A DNA stretch of 12,433 bases from Chloroflexota bacterium (GTDB taxonomy: Bacteria > Chloroflexota > UBA11872 > VXNJ01). The position numbers and the translations under genes were made by a program. Under the pieces are notes generated by a model. The model saw only the letters and a program-made list of their open reading frames with translations, was not told the origin of the DNA and did not search any database. Numbering within the stretch: position 1 is the first letter of the stretch; the number at the start of each line of letters is the position of its first letter. Where the stretch lies: the NCBI GenBank assembly GCA_026708165.1, contig JAPOVO010000192.1, positions 1 through 12,433 on the forward strand, given 5' to 3'. Positions 6,838 through 12,433 of this stretch are shown here, piece by piece.

Positions 6838-7113
6838 GTAAACAAAGTTCCACGTCAATGCTTGCGATATGCCTCTGGCGTGCCCTGAACGCTCTCTGCC
6901 CCACTCAGTCCGCTATGCGGGCCCTTTCGTGGACGACTCACGGCAATGGCTGAGTTGCCCCCGAACCGCGCCGTCAAGCGACTTTCTTTGAAAATTACCC
7001 TGTCAAAATTGAAAAACGGGGTATCTGGACGGTAAGTCCTCGGAGCGGTCCGACGCGCTGGTCCGCGCCCGCATCCCGGGTACCGACCCGTGAGACGCCT
7101 GTGGGCTAGGCCC
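6838..7113. other. Gene-free gap between tRNA-Ser and the aminotransferase gene
   Basis: No credible reading frame is present. A short hairpin (CCGC 6910-6913, GCGG 6917-6920, then GCCCTTT) could weakly end the tRNA transcript. A local AT-rich patch at about 6980-7017 repeats TTGAAAA and is bracketed by TACCC (6996-7000) and GGGTA (7019-7023). On the - strand that inverted repeat leads into ATTTTC and could be a poor terminator for the aminotransferase transcript; its 18-base loop makes this doubtful. Confidence 0.35.
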
Positions 7114-8433
7114 CTATGAGGCGCAGGCCCGGAATGCGTCGTCGCAGATTTGCAGCGTGCGGTCCACGTCCTCGTCGGTGTGCGCTATCGAGATGTAAAT
7201 CTTCTCGTTCGGGATCATCAGCAGACCGCGCTTGATGCACTCGATGGCCCAACGGCGGCCCAATACGGTGTCGTGCGCCTGCAAGTCCATCCAGGTCTTG
7301 ACGTTGTCGCTTTCGATGAACCGGATTCCGAAGACGGCGTCCTCCCCCAGCGCCTGCGCGGGGAATCCGTGGCGGCGTCCTGCCTCGGCGATGCCGGCGC
7401 GAAGGCGTGATCCGACACTGTGCAGGCGTTGATAAGACTCCGGCTGTTCGAGAATGTCCAGCGCGGCGAGACCGGCGCTCGCGGCCACCGGGTTCCCGTT
7501 GAACGTGCCGCTCGCCCATGCGATGTCGGTGATCGAGCTGACCCCTTGCGCGTTGAAAACCTGCATGATGTCCGCGCGCCCGACTACCGCCGCCAGCGGG
7601 AAACCGCCCGCCATCGCCTTGCCGTAGGTCGCAATGTCGGGAACCACGCCGTAGCGCTCCTGGGCACCTCCCCAGGCAATTCTGAATCCGGTCACGACCT
7701 CGTCGAACACCAGCACTATGCCGTGCCGGGCGGTTACTTCACGTATGGCTTCCAGAAAGCCCGGCTCGGGCACCAGCACGCGTTCGAGCGGCTCGACGAT
7801 GACGGCGGCGAGGTCCGAGGCGTTGTCTTCGATGATCTTGACCGCCCGCTCAGTCTCGTTGAACGGGGCGACCAGTACCTCCTTGCCGACCGATGCCGGT
7901 ATCCCTCTCGAATCGGGCAGTGATCGCGGGTAATCGCTCGGCACGCTTGGCACGGTTCCCCACAGCGAGTAGTCGTGCATGCCGTGCCAGCCGCCCTCGA
8001 ATTTGAGGATCTTTCCACGGCCCGTGTAGGCTCGCGCGCCGCGCAGCGCCACGTGTGTCGCTTCGGTTCCAGTGGTCTGAAACCGGACCTGCTCCCCGCA
8101 AGGGACGTTCTCCACCAGCCGCTTCGCGAGCCGGATCGCGGGTTCGTTCAGGAGAAAGTAGGTGGTCCCCTTGGGAATCTGCGCCGCCGCCGCCCCGATG
8201 ACCGTGGGGTTGGCGTGGCCGATCAGCATAGGCCCCGAGCCGAGCACGTAGTCGATGTACTCCCTGCCCGTTGTGTCGGTCATGTGACTGCCGCTGGCGG
8301 ACGCCAGCACGATGTCAACCTCGTCTGGCAGCCTGAAGTGGCCGAGACCTCCACCCGCCAGAAACTGCTTGGCTGTTTCGAGCAGCTCTTGCTGCTTGGC
8401 GGTCTGAATGTCGGCCGTAATCGTCTGTGTCAT
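7114..8433 (-). CDS. Class III (glutamate-1-semialdehyde aminomutase-like) PLP aminotransferase
   Basis: This 439-residue fold-type I enzyme belongs to the OAT/GSAM group, which moves amino groups of omega-amino acids, diamino acids or semialdehydes. Evidence: FQTTGTEATHVALRGARAYTGRGKILKFEGGWHG (about 118-151) binds PLP phosphate; VIVEPL (about 211-216); LVFDEVVTGFR with cofactor Asp244; Schiff-base Lys272 in TYGKAMAGGFPLAAVVG; and ASGTFNGNPVAASAGLAAL. The pattern resembles HemL, but AGGFPLAAVVGR replaces the GGGLPVGA-type sequence of true HemL and no haem genes are nearby, so hemL is not assigned. The ATG has AGGTG about six bases upstream (plus-strand CACCT 8439-8443). It is transcribed divergently from the deacylase gene at 8773. 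Paired with a DoeB-like enzyme, a diamino acid or omega-amino acid substrate is a reasonable guess. Confidence 0.9.
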   Translation of the reverse strand: MTQTITADIQTAKQQELLETAKQFLAGGGLGHFRLPDEVDIVLASASGSHMTDTTGREYIDYVLGSGPMLIGHANPTVIGAAAAQIPKGTTYFLLNEPAIRLAKRLVENVPCGEQVRFQTTGTEATHVALRGARAYTGRGKILKFEGGWHGMHDYSLWGTVPSVPSDYPRSLPDSRGIPASVGKEVLVAPFNETERAVKIIEDNASDLAAVIVEPLERVLVPEPGFLEAIREVTARHGIVLVFDEVVTGFRIAWGGAQERYGVVPDIATYGKAMAGGFPLAAVVGRADIMQVFNAQGVSSITDIAWASGTFNGNPVAASAGLAALDILEQPESYQRLHSVGSRLRAGIAEAGRRHGFPAQALGEDAVFGIRFIESDNVKTWMDLQAHDTVLGRRWAIECIKRGLLMIPNEKIYISIAHTDEDVDRTLQICDDAFRACAS

Positions 8434-8525
8434 GCGGGCACCTAAAATTCTGAGAGCTTGCCGAAAGCGGCGCGATTCTCGACTACGGCGGCTCTACCTG
8501 TGTGATTGCGCGTCGAAATCTTAGC

Positions 8526-8573
8526 TTGCCGTGATACGGCGCGCAGTATCAGGCGCGAACCGGATCACGGCAA
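8526..8573. repeat. Perfect 10-bp inverted repeat with competing inner hairpins
   Basis: TTGCCGTGAT (8526-8535) and ATCACGGCAA (8564-8573) are perfect reverse complements 28 bases apart. Within the span, GCCGT-gat-ACGGC (8528-8540) and GATAC/GTATC (8533-8537, 8546-8550) can form shorter hairpins that compete for the left arm. It could be an operator for a dimeric regulator of the divergent genes or a structured leader. Confidence 0.6.
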
Positions 8574-8734
8574 CGGCAAGCGACTCGTTGTGCGTCGCCC
8601 CAAAAACTGTCGCGGGTTTCCCGTTTGTGAACTTGCCGGCCACGTTGTCAACAAGCGCATCCGATGCAATGAGCCGGGATTTGGTTGGGCCGCGCAAGTC
8701 GGGTAGCGTAGGCGCCGAGCAGGGTCTAAGCTCG

Positions 8735-8750
8735 CTGCGTCTTCACGCAG
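8735..8750 (+). repeat. Small hairpin just upstream of the deacylase ribosome binding site
   Basis: CTGCGT (8735-8740) and ACGCAG (8745-8750) pair perfectly around CTTC. It ends eight bases before the GGAG (8759-8762) of the next gene, so it would lie in that mRNA's leader. Confidence 0.4.
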
Positions 8751-8772
8751 ACGTGACCGGAGAAACGTATTG

Positions 8773-9825
8773 ATGTCCAGCAGAATAGTAGTACCGCCAT
8801 CGGAGATCGATTTCGAATCGCGGGGACGCCGGGATTATTGGGTCGCGCTGGAGCACGACAGCATCTGGGGCGAGTGGCACCTGCCCCTCACTGTAATCGT
8901 CGGACCCGCCGCTAAGAACGGCGAAGGGCTGGTCGCTTTCGGATCGACGCACGGCGACGAGTACGAGGGGCCGGTGGCGATCAAGAACCTGATGCGGGAC
9001 ATCGACACGGCCGACGTTCTCGGGCGCATCATCTTCATTCCCGTTCTCAACGTTGCGGCGTTCCGTAGCGGTGCGCGCGAGAGCGTCGACGACGACGGAC
9101 TCAATCTCAATCGCGCGTTCGTCGACCGGGCCGGCGAGGAGCCAGGGATTTCGGGCATCACTCACCGCATAGCCAAGTTCGTTAGGGACAACATCTGGCC
9201 GCACGTCCACGTCGTGCTCGACATCCATTCCGGTGGGCGAGTCGCGCGGTATCCGCCGGTGATGCTGTTCCATCCCGTGGACGACGCCGAGCAGGGCCGG
9301 TTGACCATCGAGACCGCGCGTTTGTTCGGAACGCCGTTTGTGTGCCTGTTCCAGGACCGGACTCCCGGCCTGATGCTCAGCGAAAGCGAGCGGCTCGGCA
9401 ACGTCACGATCGGGTCGGAGCTCGGCTGGGGACAATTCGTCAGCGTCCAGACCGTCAAGTACGCGCGGCAGGGAATTATCGGCGCGGCGATCATGCACGG
9501 CCAGCTTGCGGGTGAGATATCGCCCGCCGATCATCACGCCGCCGGCGATCAGAAATTAGTCGAGGCCGTCGACCGCGAGTGCTACGTTCCGGCGCCGTGG
9601 CCCGGTCTCTACGAACCTCTGGTCGAGCTGGGCGCGCCCGTCAAGAAGGGGCAGACGGTTGCGCTTGTACACGACTACCACCGGATTGACGAGGACCCGT
9701 GGCCCGTACGGGCGGGGCTCGACGGCTACGTGCTCGGCCAAAGCGTGACCGCCAAGGTCATCCCGGGACAGCACATACTCGTCGTCGCCCGCGACATCAG
9801 ACGCGGCAGGTATCCCGGCGTCTAG
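8773..9825 (+). CDS. Succinylglutamate desuccinylase/aspartoacylase family zinc deacylase, DoeB-like
   Basis: This 350-residue zinc amidohydrolase would remove an acyl group from an N-acyl amino acid. Zinc ligands: His60 and Glu63 in GSTHGDEYEGP, and His152 in VVLDIHSGG. LNLNRAF (about 110-116) matches the substrate-binding Asn-Arg motif, and Glu216 in IGSELGWG is the likely catalytic base. The C-terminal part (about 275-345: LYEPLVELGAPVKKGQTVALVHD and DGYVLGQS) is the beta-rich domain of the family. The opening IWGEWHLPLTVIVG with HGDEYEGP resembles DoeB, N-alpha-acetyl-2,4-diaminobutyrate deacetylase of ectoine breakdown, more than AstE or aspartoacylase. ATG 8773 follows GGAG (8759-8762) by ten bases; TTG 8770 is an alternative at seven. 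No doeA-like ectoine hydrolase gene is in the window, so the ectoine link is unproven. Confidence 0.9.
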   Translation: MSSRIVVPPSEIDFESRGRRDYWVALEHDSIWGEWHLPLTVIVGPAAKNGEGLVAFGSTHGDEYEGPVAIKNLMRDIDTADVLGRIIFIPVLNVAAFRSGARESVDDDGLNLNRAFVDRAGEEPGISGITHRIAKFVRDNIWPHVHVVLDIHSGGRVARYPPVMLFHPVDDAEQGRLTIETARLFGTPFVCLFQDRTPGLMLSESERLGNVTIGSELGWGQFVSVQTVKYARQGIIGAAIMHGQLAGEISPADHHAAGDQKLVEAVDRECYVPAPWPGLYEPLVELGAPVKKGQTVALVHDYHRIDEDPWPVRAGLDGYVLGQSVTAKVIPGQHILVVARDIRRGRYPGV

Positions 9826-9982
9826 CGACCACAACGCAAGACAACGAACAAACCGCAGCCGTATCTGACTTCCGCTCCGGCGGCGGGAGTGTCCGAATGC
9901 GGCATGGTCGGCTCTTTCCACTGATTCGGCCCGCCCCGTTACGATTGACCCGGCTGAATACAAGTAAGCAAGGGAGGGCGTC

Positions 9983-11860
9983 GTGTCGTGGAAGCGGCTT
10001 TCAGAGAACCTTTACGTGTGGTCCGACACGTGCAACGTGTACTGCGTCAAGGACGGCGAACACGGCCTGTTGATCGACGCGGGCTCCGGCGCGGTTGCCG
10101 ACCACATCGGCGAGATCGGCGTGCGGCAGATCGACTGGGTCCTGCATACGCACCATCACCGCGACCAGTGCTGGGGGACGGGCAAGCTGCGTGAAGCCGG
10201 AGCCAGGGTCGCCGTCCCCGAGCACGAGCGATACCTCTTCGAGGATGTGGAACTCTTCTGGAGACACAAGCGGCTCTACAGCAATTACAACGACCGCAAC
10301 ACCTTTTTCTCGGTCGGCAAGGATATGCCGGTTGACGAGTCGCTGCTCGACTACGAGACGTTCACCTGGCGCGGACTCGAGCTTGAGATCCTCCCGGCGA
10401 AGGGCCACACGCACGGAAGCAGCATGTTCGTCGGCGAGATCGATGGACAGGAAGTCGCGTTCACCGGCGATCTCATCGGGGCAGGCGGCGTGTTGTATCA
10501 GTATCACGCGATGGAGTACGGATACGGCGACCAGGCAGGCGCGCTGTTCACATTGCAGTCCTGCCAGGCTTTGCGCAAGCGCGCGCCGCAACTCGCACTG
10601 CCGTCTCATGGTCAGGTCATCACCGATCCGGTGGGCGACTGCCTTCGCCTTGAAGAGCGCCTGATGAAACTCGCCCGTCTTGGCGGAGCGATGCGGATCT
10701 TCGGGTCGATTGGCGATCACGGCCTCGACTTTCTTCCCGACCCTCGTTTCATTCAGCTTTCTCGACACCTCCTGTGGAGCGGCCCTCAGGCTTGCTCGAA
10801 CTTCTACGTAGTGCTGTCCGAGTCCGGCAAGGCGTTCTTCCTCGACTACGGGCATTCGTACTACGCGCACATGAGCACCGGCTCGGACCGTGAAGACAGC
10901 GATACGATGCGCTTCGTCGTGCACCACCTCGACGAGCTGCGCGAGTCCTACGGCGTGAACAAGATCGACGTCGTCATGAACAGCCACATACACGACGACC
11001 ACACCGTAGGCGTCCCCTATCTGGTCCGGCATGAAGGCACCCAGGTCTGGGCGCTCGAGGAAGTGGCTCAGGTGCTGGAAGACCCGGCCGCCTGGTGCAG
11101 CACGCCCTGCACTCTAAAAAAGCCCATACCCGTCAGCCGCAAGTTCAAGGACGGCGACCGCTTCCAGTGGGAGGAGTACGAGTTCGAGATATACCACGCG
11201 CCGGGGCAGACCGAGTTTCACATGCTCCTGGCCACCGTGGTCGACGGCCAGAAGATCATGTTCACCGGCGACAACGTGTTCAAGTCGGAGGCTCCCGGAG
11301 TCACAGGCGGACTGACAGACCAGGTTTACCAGACCACTGTTTTGAGGAATAGCTTCCAGCTTTGGATGCACCGAAAGTGCGCCGACCTCATGGAGAGCAT
11401 CGCCCCCGACGTGGTCTGCCCGGGCCACCGCGACGTTATGCCCTGGGACGCCCGCAAGACCTTCGAATATCGCGACTTCATCGCCCGCAAGGAGCGCGTG
11501 GTGCGCGCGCTGGTAGACGAGCCGGCCGACCACTACGTGGACCTGTGGTGGGCGCGGCTGCTTCCTTATGACGGCTACGCCGCGCCGGGTGAGTCCATCG
11601 ACTACCGCCTCCTGCTGCGCAACAACCTCGGTCGGGACGCCGTGTTCGAGGCCCGTCTATCGCCGCCGGAGGGATGGCAATCCTCGGGCGAGTTCGCCGA
11701 AATTCGGATTGCCGACGAGGCGCGGGGAGAGCTCCTCCTGACGGCAACCGCGCCCGACGAGCCGCGGGTTCGCCAACTGCTGACGGTGGAGATTCGAATC
11801 GACGGCGAAACGCAAGGACCGGTCACCGAGGCGCTGGTAACGGTCACCGCCGACAGCTAG
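9983..11860 (+). CDS. Tandem metallo-beta-lactamase-fold hydrolase with C-terminal beta domain
   Basis: This 625-residue protein has two MBL domains. Domain 1 (about 1-230): H57-H58-H59-R60-D61-Q62, H142 in KGHTHGS, D163 in FTGD, H209 in LPSHG. Domain 2 (about 270-510): H335-I-H337-D-D339-H340, Q409 in APGQTEFH, D430 in FTGDN, H482 in CPGHRD. Each domain lacks one canonical ligand: H to Q in the D-H position of the first, and H to Q in the PGH position of the second. Residues about 520-625 look like an Ig-like or CARDB-type beta sandwich (SIDYRLLLRNNLG, LLTVEIRI). No signal peptide is evident. The GTG start follows AGGGAGGG (9970-9977) by five bases. Hydrolysis of a lactone, thioester, phosphoester or similar bond is possible; the substrate is unknown. 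It sits 157 bases after the deacylase gene in the same direction. Confidence 0.9.
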   Translation: MSWKRLSENLYVWSDTCNVYCVKDGEHGLLIDAGSGAVADHIGEIGVRQIDWVLHTHHHRDQCWGTGKLREAGARVAVPEHERYLFEDVELFWRHKRLYSNYNDRNTFFSVGKDMPVDESLLDYETFTWRGLELEILPAKGHTHGSSMFVGEIDGQEVAFTGDLIGAGGVLYQYHAMEYGYGDQAGALFTLQSCQALRKRAPQLALPSHGQVITDPVGDCLRLEERLMKLARLGGAMRIFGSIGDHGLDFLPDPRFIQLSRHLLWSGPQACSNFYVVLSESGKAFFLDYGHSYYAHMSTGSDREDSDTMRFVVHHLDELRESYGVNKIDVVMNSHIHDDHTVGVPYLVRHEGTQVWALEEVAQVLEDPAAWCSTPCTLKKPIPVSRKFKDGDRFQWEEYEFEIYHAPGQTEFHMLLATVVDGQKIMFTGDNVFKSEAPGVTGGLTDQVYQTTVLRNSFQLWMHRKCADLMESIAPDVVCPGHRDVMPWDARKTFEYRDFIARKERVVRALVDEPADHYVDLWWARLLPYDGYAAPGESIDYRLLLRNNLGRDAVFEARLSPPEGWQSSGEFAEIRIADEARGELLLTATAPDEPRVRQLLTVEIRIDGETQGPVTEALVTVTADS

Positions 11861-12017
11861 TTGCTGCGATGCCGGCTTCGGACCAGTCAGCGCGGCTTCG
11901 ATGGCGAGTTCGCTTGGTGAGGTCTTCAAGTAGGCGTCTCGGCCCGAATCGGTAATGAGACAGGCTTCGCTTTAGACTGGGCTGGACCGCTCAAAACAGG
12001 CCGGGATGGAGGCCACG

Positions 12018-12433
12018 ATGCGCAGGAATTCAGTCAAACGCCGATTGCTCGCCGGCGAGACGGTGATCGGAACGATGGTCCAGGAGGTCGCCAACCCATC
12101 GATTGCCCAGATCCTGAACGCCGTGGGGTTCGACTTCTTCATGCTCGACATGGAGCACGGCTCCTTCAGCCTTGAGACTGCGGCGCAGATTCTGCGAGTG
12201 GGCCGAATTCTGGACATGTGTCCGCTGGTGCGGGTGCGCAGTCCTGAATACGACCTCATCTCCGGGCCGCTCGACCACGGCGCCATGGGGGTCATGCTGC
12301 CGAGGGTTGAAAACCGCGGCGAAGTCGAGACGCTGGTTCAGGCGGTCAAGTACCCGCCGGTCGGCAAACGCGGCTGCTCCTCCGACGCGCCCCATTCCGC
12401 ATATCGCTTCGGCTCACTGGCGGAGTTTGTCGA
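12018..12433 (+). CDS. HpcH/HpaI family class II aldolase (5' part, cut by window end)
   Basis: The frame stays open from ATG 12018 to the window end, giving 138 complete codons of a family usually near 255 residues. The family performs metal-dependent retro-aldol cleavage of 4-hydroxy-2-oxo acids to pyruvate and an aldehyde. Evidence: an opening with VKRRLLAGETVIGTMV; FDFFMLDMEHGSF with catalytic-base His46; PLVRVRS with the substrate-binding Arg at about 72; DHGAMGVMLPRVENRGEVETLVQAVKYPPVGKRG (about 86-119), the central signature including the loop before the metal site. Metal ligands further on are outside the window. GGAGG (12008-12012) sits five bases before the ATG. It follows the MBL gene by 157 bases in the same direction and may be part of the same catabolic set. 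Trans-2-dehydro-deoxyglucarate aldolase and citrate-lyase beta-like enzymes share the fold; the substrate is not assignable. Confidence 0.9.
   Translation, partial: MRRNSVKRRLLAGETVIGTMVQEVANPSIAQILNAVGFDFFMLDMEHGSFSLETAAQILRVGRILDMCPLVRVRSPEYDLISGPLDHGAMGVMLPRVENRGEVETLVQAVKYPPVGKRGCSSDAPHSAYRFGSLAEFV

Larger units (their letters stand above)
8434..8772. promoter_or_regulatory. Divergent intergenic region, aminotransferase / deacylase
   Basis: These 339 bases separate two genes pointing away from each other, so promoters for both should lie here. No coding frame is convincing. No clear -35/-10 pair is seen in either direction; TTGGGC 8685-8690 with TAGCGT 8704-8709 is a weak candidate for the right-hand gene. 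The most visible structure is the inverted repeat at 8526-8573. Confidence 0.5.

Noticed and set aside
7114..8433. Assignment of the class III aminotransferase as HemL
   Set aside because: The lysine-region sequence AGGFPLAAVVGR differs from HemL's GGGLPVGA-type motif and there is no haem gene context; only family level is supported.
8743..9537. 264-residue - strand frame opposite the deacylase gene
   Set aside because: Shadow of a gene with all zinc-binding motifs; no domain pattern of its own.
9826..9982. Promoter or terminator between the deacylase and MBL genes
   Set aside because: TACGAT near 9940 lacks a -35 at proper spacing, and the CTCC/GGAG hairpin has no T tract; neither is good enough to list.
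10001..11032. 343-residue - strand frame opposite the MBL gene
   Set aside because: It mirrors the codon pattern of the MBL gene, has no recognisable motif, and the + strand gene is certain.
1..12433. CRISPR array, insertion sequence or prophage
   Set aside because: No regularly spaced direct repeats, transposase or integrase motifs, or terminal repeat pairs were seen, and the tRNA genes show no adjoining integrase or duplicated tRNA end.

Overview
The window is GC-rich bacterial chromosome, mostly read on the + strand. It carries one truncated gene at each end, eight complete protein genes and two tRNA-Ser genes. No transposase, integrase, CRISPR array or phage gene was seen. Six of the eight complete genes appear to begin with GTG or TTG. 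High GC, frequent non-ATG starts, a ClpC-type chaperone, an 'INGGTPVR' DegT aminotransferase, an uncharacterised 'WTYPWDLVDEG' barrel-like protein and a set of diverged catabolic enzymes recall Chloroflexota (Dehalococcoidia/SAR202-like). That placement is an impression from protein style, not a tested assignment.

Bases 1-2286 hold the 3' part of a ClpC-type Hsp100 ATPase gene and a DegT/DnrJ/EryC1/StrS PLP aminotransferase gene. Bases 2415-4065 hold a GNAT acetyltransferase gene overlapping a gene for an uncharacterised, probably TIM-barrel protein, which looks translationally coupled. Bases 4066-4729 form a self-contained osmC unit. Its leader has two perfect inverted repeats and a loop complementary to the Shine-Dalgarno sequence, and it ends at the clearest intrinsic terminator of the window. 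Bases 4977-6589 encode a FabZ-like 3-hydroxyacyl-ACP dehydratase and a family-9 glycosyltransferase, probably co-transcribed and linked to acyl chain or envelope glycan synthesis. Bases 6621-6837 hold an extended -10 promoter followed by tRNA-Ser(UGA) and tRNA-Ser(GCU).

From 7114 to the end the content is catabolic in flavour. A class III aminotransferase on the - strand faces away from a DoeB/AspA-like zinc deacylase across a 339-base gap rich in inverted repeats. A 625-residue protein with two metallo-beta-lactamase domains follows, then the start of an HpcH/HpaI class II aldolase gene that runs off the window. Deacylation, transamination, hydrolysis and retro-aldol cleavage could form a pathway for a small N-acylated or keto-acid substrate. 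No substrate can be read from the sequence.

The most unusual signals are the complementary His-to-Gln replacements in the two metal sites of the tandem metallo-beta-lactamase protein, the structured osmC leader, the divergent deacylase/aminotransferase locus, and the atypical segment after the D2 pore loop of ClpC.
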